Assembly: GCA_048213135.1 (NCBI GenBank)
Contig: PS015236.1
Coordinates: forward strand, 38,742 to 93,392
Length of the DNA: 54,651 nucleotides
DNA from: Reclinomonas americana ATCC 50394
Taxonomy: Eukaryota; Jakobida; Jakobea; Jakobida
Direction of reading: 5' to 3'
In this document: positions 23,271 to 31,777 of the stretch, one piece after another
Layout of the letters: every line of letters begins with the position of its first letter
How positions within the stretch are numbered: the stretch's first letter is position 1
The notes under the pieces: model-generated
The model's input: the letters and a program-made list of their open reading frames with translations, nothing else
Databases searched by the model: none
What the model was told of the DNA's origin: nothing
Made by a program: the position numbers and the translations under genes

Positions 23271-26200
23271 TGTGAGCTGATGCCCTGGCATATGGCAAGG
23301 AAAGATAGCACGGTACAGAGGGATAGGGAGCGCGCGGCATCAGAGAGTGTGTGGCCGCTCTTGATGTGGCTGAGGAGCAGAACGCGAGAGGCATGAGAAA
23401 CAGAGCTAGGTGTTACAGAAGGTGTCGCTATGCAGCCATGGATTGCAACACAAGAGCTCCAAAGTTACAAGTAGAGTGCATTGGAAGTTAGAGAAATGCA
23501 AAGCAGTGCTATTTCTCCTTCCATTGTGAGGATATTGTTGCTGAATCAGTCACTTCCCGCAGGCCTGGAGCTGGCTGGCTCTCCCATCTCGGTGCTCAGC
23601 TGTTTCCGACTCGGTTTCTTGTTCCGCGCCTTCCGTGGTTCGCGTCGCCTCCGTCGTGTGCTCAATGTGCTGCTGTTGCGTTCTCCCGTTCATCGCCAAC
23701 GATTGTGCCCAGTTGCTCACCAACACTTTCTCCCTTCTCTCGCGCTCTCTCTCTCTCTCCCTTCTCTGCAGCGGTGCCATCCCGACATGCCTCAACGTAA
23801 CGGCCTTGCTGGCCCTCCTGCTCTACATGTACGCGGTGGCCGGAATGGAACTGTTTGGTTCGGTGCGCGACCAGGCCATTCTGTCGCGCCAAACTAATTT
23901 CCGCACGTTCCCTCGGGTGAGTATTGGTGTGTGCGATAGATCATTGATTGTGCTCGAGTGCCCTCAATCTTCTGTCGCCACAGGCGCTCTTTGCCCTTAT
24001 TCGTTGTCTCACCGGTGAATCGTGGAACACGTTGATGCACGAGACCGCCGTCAAGTACCCGTACTGCGATCCGGAACACTGCGGTGTACCTGTGGCGTTG
24101 CGTCGCATTCATTATGCTGTCGTCAAGAGCGCCGCGTCGCACTGACTTGTTCTCCTGGTGATCATTCGCAGGCCGTACGTGTACTGGGTGACGTTCACGT
24201 TCCTCGGCACGTTTGTCTTCCTCAACCTGTTCATTGCCGTGCTGCTGGAACGCTTTTCGCGTGCTTTCGCTCGAGCCGACGCTGAAATGATTGTGCCGCT
24301 GTCTGTGCTGAAATCGTTGCGCGGCGTCACTGTTGCTGCTGGTGCGTGACGCGCAGGGTTGGCCAACTGATGTCTTTGGCGCCTCGCACAGATTCCAAAC
24401 CGTGTGGATGGAGTTTGATCGTCGCTCCACTGGCAAGATCCGTCTCCACGACGTGCGACGGCTGCTCTTCCGCATCGGCAAGCCCCTCGGTTTTACTCGA
24501 CAGGTATGTTGAGGAGGGAGAAGGGGGAAGGGAGGGGGAGAAGGAGAAAGAGGGTGAGGAGGAGGAGGAGGAGGAGGAGGAGGAGGAGGAGGAGGAGGAG
24601 GAGGAGGAGGAGAGGCCTCTCTTGTTTCTCAGTGTAAAGGGAAAGAGACGAGAGAAGAGTGCATTGCATAGCTGCACCCATCAGTTTCATCCTCGATGGA
24701 GACTTATGCACTTAAGATCAGAACGGTTGTGGGAGAAGGTTGCAGATTGGAAGGATGAGAAACTCTTTGTTCTTCACGCTTTCGTGGAAACTGATGTGCT
24801 TGAAGAGTGACACTGCCGACCGAGGATTCCTCTTCTCTCATCACTTCTCCCCCAAAACAGACACCCTACTGGGAGGTGGAGAGCGTCATGTGGCAAGTCC
24901 GCACGGCTGCCGTGTCCACGTTGAAACGCGATTTGCGCCTTCTCCACCACGTGCGCGACTTGCTGACAGCACGAGAGGGCGAGACTGCAGGTAACGCACA
25001 CTGTGTGGTGTTCCTTGTATCGCCTCGACGCGCCTCTCTTATCATTCGCCACAGGAGTGCACATTCCCGACGTGGATCCCGCCAAGGAGGTGGATCGCGT
25101 CAAGTTCGGCACACTGCTCAAGGTGCTGCTGCTCCGCGTGGTGGACGAACGAATGCTCAGGTTTGCATGAGACGGATACAGCGAGACATTGTAGCCGCGT
25201 GGCACTCACTGTCATGACAGTTTGGCTGAGTTGGAAGAGGTGCGCGACGACGCCGAGGAGCGTCAGGAGCAGCTGGCTGCCACTCGCATTCAGAGCTGGT
25301 GGCGCGGCCGTTCTCTTCGACGCCGTCTGCCTGCCTCTCTCAAGCCGACACTGCAAGAGCTGAAGGCGCTGATCCCGTTTTGCGTCGTCTCCACGGCGGT
25401 CAAGAGTCTGCTCGGCAGCATGGTTTGCGCGTCTGCCTGGTTTGTGTGCGCCTTCTCCTGTTATTGACTCACGTTCGGTCGTGCAGCTGGCGCCGTCGGT
25501 GCGATACGTGCACGAATCGGGTCTGGTGCGTCGACGCGTGTCCACCGGTCTCGCCAAGTTCCGCTACGAGGCCGGCATTGAGGCGAATGTGGGACGAATG
25601 GAGGTGTCGCAACGGACGCATCTGGACGGGTACGTGTGGATGGAAGACAAGCTTGATTTGTGCGTGTGATTATAATGCTTTCCACCTCTGGCACAGTGAG
25701 GAAATCGAACGAACGGTCGCCACCAACACATCGCCTGCGGGAAACGCGTTGCTGCATGTGGTGCGCGCGACCGACGACTCTTTCCTGGCTGCGAGACGGT
25801 GGGAACCGCATCCAGACGTTCCTGACCCGCAAACTCCAGTGCTTGGTCGCTTCCAGTGGTGAGTAATGCACATTTTCTTTGTCGAGGCCAGCTTTGTAAT
25901 CACGTGTGCATCCCAGGGTCCGACCTGCAACCACTGCACCACCGGCGAGTGGCGGCCGCGCGCGTTCTGTGGCGGTGGTCATGTCGCAGCAGCAATCGTC
26001 GTCGCCACCACAGCAGGAGTCGGCACCAGCTGCCGGCGGCAACTACTCTGGGACAACAATTGACTTTTTCGGAGGCTTTGGTTGCGTCCCTTTCCCCATA
26101 CTCTGTGTCTTTCATGATACTCATCCGTGTTACGGCCTCGCAGATTCCACCACGTCGTCGTCCTCGGGCGACGAGGCGCAGAAGCAGTACGAGAAGGCGA

Positions 26201-26444
26201 CTGGTGTGGGAGTCGGTCTGGCATCCACTGCCGCGGCGTCACCGAGTGTGGTCGACCCCGCTGGTGTGGCGCTGGTGCTTGAGCACGGCGGAGACGACGC
26301 GTTGCCGTCGCCACGCAGACGCACCTCTGTCTCGGTGCCCGTTGCTGCGCTGCCGACGTTGCAGTTGCCGCTGCAGGTGCCTCATGCACCCCACACATCT
26401 TCTGCTCTCGCATTTCCGGCACTCAATACTTCTTCTGTTTCGCA
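10493..26444 (+). CDS. Four-domain voltage-gated Ca2+ channel alpha-1-like subunit, 3' end in gap
   Basis: About 16 kb and more than 30 exons; starts MSTADTNHEEPT, then the conserved entry DRSFFLFAPSHPLRRFC. Domain I: S1 11220-11364, S3-S5 12405-12706 with S4 FRTVRALRPLRLL, pore exon 13728-13883 (ISQEDW). Domain II: S1 ~16430-16505, S2 from 17758, S4 FRVLIIARLALEL, pore LLVGDGWNFV (~18440), S6 ~18607. Domain III: S1 ~20590, S4 LRVIRFVRALRLIRR, pore ITEEGW across an intron (21412-22098), S6 ~22170. Domain IV: S1 ~22555, S4 FRLGFLFRAFRGSRRLRR, pore CLTGESW (~24015), S6 ~24200. The tail has the EF-hand-like FQTVWMEFDRRSTGKIRLHD and an IQ motif (TRIQSWWRGRSLRRR, ~25290). The III-IV linker LTESQKAWVSLQQIAEQIRP is canonical. 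The filter reads E-D-E-E. I-II and II-III linkers are long, Ser/Pro/Ala-rich and poly-Q. Plasma-membrane Ca2+ entry is the expected role. An apparent frameshift lies between S2 and S3 of domain II (~17840). The stop is lost in N from 26445. Confidence 0.9.
10530..11029 (+). repeat. CTCACA satellite in channel intron 1
   Basis: Intron between the 37-nt first exon and the exon at 11030-11107; made of CTCACTCTCACACAC-type pyrimidine/CA repeats. Confidence 0.8.
11365..12404 (+). repeat. Purine minisatellite with alternately inverted module, channel intron 3
   Basis: Units of about 100-115 bp (AGCGAGGCAGAGAGCAAGAA ... GGAGACGGAGAAAACAAGAG) between 11435 and 11890. A ~35-bp module appears as pyrimidine strand at ~11507-11540 and ~11709-11742 (TCTTCCACTCTCCCTTGCCC) but as its purine complement at ~11605-11639 and ~11815-11850 (GGGAGAGTGGAAGAAGAGTG). 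Further degenerate purine units continue to ~12360. The flanking exons (11220-11364 and 12405-12706) join in phase, so this is intronic. Confidence 0.8.
12839..13515 (+). repeat. Intron with (GAAA)n followed by C/T satellite
   Basis: Channel intron with two blocks of opposite asymmetry: GAAAGAAAGAGAGA repeats (12855-13145), then CCCCTTTTCC/CTTCCCC pyrimidine repeats (13205-13500) up to the acceptor before the exon starting at 13516. Confidence 0.8.
16506..17757 (+). repeat. (CTCCTTCTC)n satellite intron with gap, channel domain II S1-S2
   Basis: Pyrimidine-only repeat flanking an N run (16723-17621). 17630-17740 is a clean CTCCTTCTC-type 9-mer array. Intron between the S1 exon and the S2 exon. 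Confidence 0.8.
21413..22098 (+). repeat. Intron in domain III pore with GGGATGAGAGGGGGAAG repeats
   Basis: The donor follows the filter codon GAA and the first base of the next Gly codon. 21415-21610 is a purine satellite of GGGATGA and GGGGGAAG units; the rest is GT/GA-rich with no exon signal. The acceptor at 22098 restores GWSDVM. Confidence 0.75.
22851..23563 (+). repeat. Intron in domain IV S3-S4 with GA satellites
   Basis: 22850-22980 is GGGGAAAGAGGGGAAGG-like; 23225-23270 is a perfect (GA)n run. No exon seen between the S3 exon (ending VFSFVAS) and the S4 exon starting about 23564. Confidence 0.75.
24505..24860 (+). repeat. Intron with (GGA)n after the EF-hand-like exon
   Basis: About 60 bp of uninterrupted GGA/GAG triplets (24555-24613) in the intron after GKPLGFTRQ; downstream exon starts TPYWEVESVMWQ at about 24861. 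Confidence 0.75.
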
Positions 26445-27210
26445 NNNNNNNNNNNNNNNNNNNNNNNNNNNNNNNNNNNNNNNNNNNNNNNNNNNNNNNN
26501 NNNNNNNNNNNNNNNNNNNNNNNNNNNNNNNNNNNNNNNNNNNNNNNNNNNNNNNNNNNNNNNNNNNNNNNNNNNNNNNNNNNNNNNNNNNNNNNNNNNN
26601 NNNNNNNNNNNNNNNNNNNNNNNNNNNNNNNNNNNNNNNNNNNNNNNNNNNNNNNNNNNNNNNNNNNNNNNNNNNNNNNNNNNNNNNNNNNNNNNNNNNN
26701 NNNNNNNNNNNNNNNNNNNNNNNNNNNNNNNNNNNNNNNNNNNNNNNNNNNNNNNNNNNNNNNNNNNNNNNNNNNNNNNNNNNNNNNNNNNNNNNNNNNN
26801 NNNNNNNNNNNNNNNNNNNNNNNNNNNNNNNGTGCTCGTGTCTCATTGTCGTGTGTCTGTGCGCGTGCGCGTGCGCCTGCTGCTTATCGTGCATGCGTGG
26901 CAACGTCATATTGCGCGCATGTGCGTGTGTGTGTGTCTTCGCGTTCCGACTTGCATTGTGTTCGTCTGTCGAGAGAGTGTGTGCGCTTGTTATAGTCGCT
27001 CGACGCGCAAGAGTGTATGATGGGGAGAGAGAGATAGAGAGAGAGGAATGCGTGTCGGGAGAGAGGAATCGATTTGGTTTGCGTCTACTTACTTTTTTGC
27101 GGTCATTGCTGCAGAGCGTCCCGTGTGACGCGGTAGAGATCGAGGCGCGCGTGTGTGTGTGGGTGTGTGAGTGCGAGCAGCAGCACAAGCAGCAGCAGCA
27201 GTACGAAAAA
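26445..27210. other. Gap plus intergenic/5' flank of the MADS-box gene
   Basis: N run 26445-26831 hides the end of the channel gene. 26832-27210 is GT/GC-rich microsatellite-like sequence (GTGCGCGTGCGCGTGCGCC, GAGAGAGAGATAGAGAGAGA) leading into the ATG at 27211; no exon recognised. Confidence 0.6.
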
Positions 27211-28215
27211 ATGTCGGATGATGACGATGTTCCGCGGCGGATCACTGGTGGTCGGCGGAAGATTGAGATCAAGTACATTGAGGATAAGAGCAGGCGACAC
27301 ATTACGTTCAGCAAGAGAAAGGCCGGTATCATGAAGAAGGTGTGTGTGTGTGTTGGGGGGTGCTGCATTTGCGTATGTGTGCGGGGACGCGATGTTTACG
27401 TGTGCTGCACGCCAGGCGTACGAGCTGAGCACACTCACTGGCACGCAAGTGTTGCTGTTGGTGGCCTCGGACACGGGTCATGTTGCGTCGTGTTGTCGTC
27501 GTGTTTTTTTTTTCGATCGTCCGCCAGTCGTCTGACGAGCTGCTGTAAAGGTGTACACGTATGCCACACCCAAATTGCAGCCGCTCATCTCGACCACCGA
27601 CGGCAAGACTTTGATCCAGGAGGCCCTCAGCACACCTGAAAACGGTGGTGCGGGTGCGAGTGGCAGCGGTGTGCGAGGAACCATACATCAGCACATCAGT
27701 AGCGGTGGTGGTGGTGGTGGCGGCGGCGGTGGTGTTGGTGTTGGTGTCGGTGTCGGTGGTGGAAGTGATGAAGAGGACGCACACGACATTGACGAGGGCG
27801 GCGGTGACGAAGAGGAGATGATTGACGACGACGATGCGGATTACGTTGAGTACACAGTGGCTTCGTGATGCTCGTGTTTGCCTGTGTTTGTCTCACCCGT
27901 CAAGTGCGTGCAGGAACCGGCAACCCATCGACGAGAACCTGCTGGCAGGGGCGGCAAGCAGGGTCGTCGGCAACAGCAGCCGCAACCTGCTGTACCGCCA
28001 GCGCCGGTCGCTGTGAAACTGCAGCCGCAGTCGTCGCAACAAACGCAGTCAGCGACACAAGCACAATCGGCGGCCGCTGCTGGTGCGTTCGGGGGCGCTG
28101 GTGCCGCTGGCGGTGGCGACATGCACAATCTTGAGCAAATGATGCTGTATCAATCGGCGATGCAACAGCAGCAGCAACAGCAACAGCAACACCAGCAACA
28201 ACAGCAGCAATTGCA

Positions 28216-28246
<31 letters not shown>

Positions 28247-30082
28247 CAACAACAACAACAACAGCAACACCAGCAGCAGCAGCAGCAATATGCACAGCAG
28301 TTGCAGCAAATGGGCATGAAGAACATGGCAGTGCCGGAGATGATGTATGCGGGAGCGGTGCGTTGCCTCTGCTGTCGTGCTGTCGTTGAGGTTGACCCTG
28401 ACTGACATTGTATTGCAAACAAAAATTAGGCATACGGGGCCAGTCCAGCTGCGCTGCCGGCACTTCGACCCGGTATGCAGGCAGGCATGGATCAGTACAG
28501 CGCGCAGCAAATGGCGTCGCCAAACATGCAACAACTACTGCTTCAGCGTCAGCAGGATCAGCTGATGCAAATGATGCGGTCGCAGCAAGTGCCACAACAG
28601 CAGCAGCAGCAGCAACCACAGCAGCAGCAGCAGCAGCCTCAGCAACAGCCGCAGTCGCAGCAGGCGGCTGGCATGTACGCCACACCCGCTGCCATGTACG
28701 GCCAGCAGCTGCCGTCGCTCGGTGGAGGTGGTGCCGCCGGTAGCACTGGCGCGATGACCATGTTGCCGTCGCTCGGGTCACCCACCGGCGCCGGCTACGG
28801 TGCCCCATCACTACCGCCGTTTGTGCAAGGTGGCATGGCTATGATGCCGGGCCATCACATGCAACAACAACAGCAGGCGCAGCAAGCAGCGCAGCAGCAG
28901 CAGCAGCAGCTCCAACAACTGCAGCTACAACAGCAACAACAGCAGCAGCAACAGCTCCAACAACAGCTCCAACAACTGCAGCAGCCGCAGCATGAGGTGT
29001 GCTTCCTCTCTCTCGCCCTCTCGGCCTCCACACCGAACAAGACCGTGGCTGTGGCGTGGAACTCGGCGTCACCCCGATTGCTGGCCGTCGGATCGGCCAC
29101 CAGCGTCAGCATTATCGACGTGTTGAACAACACGGAACTGCTGTCGTTGCAGACGCTGATCAATTTGCGCTCTCTGGCGTGGACGCCTGACGGCACCCGC
29201 CTGGTGTTTGGCGGCAGCGCATGGAGCGGTCCACCAAGCGAGCATCTGGTGGTGTGGGACGGCAACAGCGGCGCCCTGCTCGGTTCGCTCAAGGGCGACC
29301 TCACTGCCGAGTGCACGGCTGTGGTTGTGTCGCCGCGTGAGCCGAATGTGGTGGCCTCGGCGTGTGGCCCCACTATCCGTCTGTGGTCGCTGGCAGAGCG
29401 TGTGTGCAAGTGGACGCTGGCCGGACAGCACACAGGCACGGTGCGTGGTCTGCAGTTCGCCCCCGACGGCAGCTGCTTGCTGTCGTCCGCCGATGACGCC
29501 ACTGCCGTGGTGTGGTCGCTGGAGACGCCACAGGTGTTGTCGACACTGCGCGGCCACCGTGGCCCGGTGCTCGATGTGGCGTGGAGTCCAGGAGGCCGCC
29601 GCGCGGCCACGGCGTCAGCCGACGGCTCGGCCCGCATTTGGGATCTGACGCAGCAGGCCACGGTGCACGTACTAGAGGAGCCGATGTTGTCGCAGAATGT
29701 GGCTGTGATTGGCGTCTCGTGGAGCCCATGTGACACAATGGTGGTCACGTCGTCGGCTTCGGGTGCCGTGCGTTGCTGGAGTGTCGAATCCGGTGCCGCG
29801 CTCTGCTGTATCGCCGACGGTACGCAGCCGTTCATGGAGCTGTGCCCTGTGCGATGGAACGTGGATGGTTCGCGTTTCGCGTTTGGCACCAGCAAGGACG
29901 TGCGTGTGTACCTCGACAGGCCCACCGAGTTGCAGTCTGAGCTGCGAAGTCTAGACACGGCGCACCAGGTGCTCGCGCAAGTGCTGCCAGCTCGATTGGC
30001 CCGTGTCGCATTGCTGGCCCTCAAGACCGTGCACGGGGATACTGTAGACAAGTTGAGGCGATTGTTGGCTGGTGCTTTGTAG
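27211..30082 (+). CDS. Candidate fusion: SRF-type MADS box + Q-rich region + seven-bladed WD40
   Basis: Five exons in one phase (27211-27339, 27416-27481, 27551-27856, 27914-28357, 28430-30082) give 865 aa. Residues ~13-70 are an SRF/MEF2-class MADS box: GRRKIEIKYIEDKSRRHITF, SKRKAGIMKKAYELSTLTGT, VLLLVASDTGHVYTYATPKL, the last being the SRF-type dimer extension. Then Gly-rich and acidic runs (to ~167), a Gln-rich segment with three poly-Q blocks (~170-490), and seven WD40 blades from ~500 (for example VVWSLETPQVLSTLRGH and SADGSARIWDL). Expected role: DNA-bound transcription regulator whose Q-rich/WD40 half resembles corepressors such as LEUNIG, Tup1 or Groucho (family knowledge). The join depends on a 57-nt intron (27857-27913, GTGGCT...GTGCAG) that removes a TGA at 27866. 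Without it there would be a 171-aa MADS protein and a separate WD40 gene starting at 28123 or later. Confidence 0.7.
28166..28300 (+). repeat. CAG/CAA repeat encoding poly-Gln
   Basis: Mixed CAG/CAA/CAC triplets coding about 40 Gln with occasional His and Leu in the fourth exon of the MADS-WD40 gene. Similar blocks lie at 28590-28670 and 28861-28990. Mixed codons argue for selection on the peptide rather than pure triplet expansion. Confidence 0.85.
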
Positions 30083-30291
30083 TAATAGTGTGTTCTTTTC
30101 CCGCTCTCCTTTTCTGCTCTCCTTCAAAACGCTGCCGCCAGCTCCGTCTTGGTTTCGTTTTTCTTTTTTCCCGCTCTCCTCGGCACCCAATCTGTTTACC
30201 AAACTTTCGCGTATTGAGAAACTGCTGCATAAATGGCTTGCATTCTATGTGTGATTGACTACCTCTTCTACTACTACGCGTCCAACGACTG
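30083..30291. terminator. Convergent 3' region
   Basis: 209 bp between two converging stop codons (TAG ending at 30082 on +, TAG 30294-30292 on -). Contains T-rich stretches such as TTTCGTTTTTCTTTTTTCCC on the + strand. Must hold both 3' UTRs and poly-A signals; no AATAAA seen. Confidence 0.4.
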
Positions 30292-31447
30292 CTAGAACGT
30301 GTCGGCGGCCGGCGCCAAGACGCTGCGCAGTGTCTCCGGTGTGCGACCGGTGATCTCGCGAATCTTGCCAGACGGCGGCGGTCCCTGGCCGGCGCCGAAC
30401 GTGGCCAGCAGCTCCACGGCCCCGGCTGCCTGCCACTTGGGCATACCGAGCCCCTGGAAAAAGTCGATGAGTTCGTCCTGATCGGCACTCGCGTCCACGT
30501 ACTGGTACGTGTTGCCCTGACGCGAAAGTTCCGTGAACACTGCTGCAATGTCGGCGCCACTCAGCCGCTGGTCGGCGGTGAGAATATACACCGCATTCTG
30601 GTACGGCGACCGATCCTCGGCCGTGGCAATGGTGGCCATCACCTGACCAATATCTGCACGCGTACGTGTACGAGCAACAGGTAAATCAATGTGCTGCAGG
30701 CTTCCCCCCCGCAACGCATGCGACCCACTCACCGACCACCGACACACCGCAGTACCAGCCGTCCTCTCCGAACGGCAACGCCACCTTCTTGGTCTCTCGC
30801 ACGCGAGGGATGAGGGCGAGGAAGTTCTCCAGGAAAAAGTCAAGCTGCAGAATCGTATACTGCAACCCAGAAGACTTGAGGGTGCTTTCGACCTTGGCAA
30901 ACTGGCGCTGATACAAGGTGGTATTGCGCTCGCTGGCATACGGCACCGATATCAGAATCACATGTTGCACGTTCTCTGCACGCTTGGCGCCCTCGATATA
31001 ATGCTCCGCCACGACGGCTCGATCCTCGGAGCCCTGTACCAGCACGCATGCGCGCGTCAGACGAGGGTGATGCGGAAGCGAATCGCGCAGCATGCAAATA
31101 TTAATCGGACGCAAGGGAATTCGAATTAATGCTCAACTGGAGGAATCACGACGACGACCTCGGCATCGCCAATGGCACGGTCGACTGCCTGCGGATCGTT
31201 GTGGTCGACGACCTCTACCACTTGCGCTCGCGGGTGCGTGCGATGGATAGATTCCTTCTCACGGTGACGGGTCGCGACTGTCACTTGCGCGTTGCGGTTC
31301 ATCGACAGCAGCTGCAGGAAGGGGACGCCGACATTGCCCGTGGCTCCGTTGACAAAGACTGGGGTTGCAAACTGCAGTGAGACAAGGTGCTGGATGTGGA
31401 GGTGTGGCGCACATGCACACACACACCCGTACTCAACTCTTCACCAT
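30292..31447 (-). CDS. NmrA-like NAD(P)-binding family protein
   Basis: Exons 31447-31445 (ATG alone), 31371-31138, 31033-30733 and 30653-30292 join in phase to 299 aa, the usual NmrA-like length. N-terminus after splicing is M-FATPVFVNGATGNVGVPFLQ, the Rossmann NAD(P) motif GATGNVG, followed by VTVATRHREKESIHR and a helix/strand pattern ending VVVVIPP. Middle: HVILISVPYASERNT, GLQYTILQLDFFLENF (typical NmrA/HSCARG substrate-side segment). C-terminal half: AVYILTADQRLSGADIAAVF and GLGMPKWQAAGAVELL. Members are atypical SDRs without the catalytic Tyr-Lys pair and act as redox sensors, transcriptional-regulator partners or reductases; which applies cannot be told. The start exon is unusual: GTGAAG follows the ATG directly. 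An upstream start is possible but none was found in frame. Confidence 0.82.
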
Positions 31448-31777
31448 GTTGTTGAATCTGCGACGATGCACTTGTCAGTACCACTCGTGCATTTTTTGCA
31501 TCTGGAGGCCCTCTTTTGGACAGAGAGTTGGAAGGTGATAGAAAGGCTTTGTTCTTCTTTATGATGCTGACGACGACGACAAGGGAGGGGGAAAGATGCA
31601 GGAGTATGTACAGACTGCAAAGGAGGGCGGCGGTCGGGGGGTTCTTGACACGCGCGAACATGCAGATGCGTATGATTATAGCTGACTGGCTGGCGGGTAC
31701 CGCGACAACACAGATCTGCAGTAGAAGTAGTAGAGGAGGGAGTGTGAGACATATGCGCACACAACGCACGAAGACAC

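Noticed and set aside
27866-27868. TGA as the true stop of a 171-aa MADS-box protein
   Set aside because: A well-formed 57-nt intron removes it and the downstream frame is coding from the acceptor on; kept as the main alternative, not as the preferred model.
28050-28530. Minus-strand poly-Leu/poly-Cys frames
   Set aside because: Antisense of the CAG/CAA poly-Gln region.
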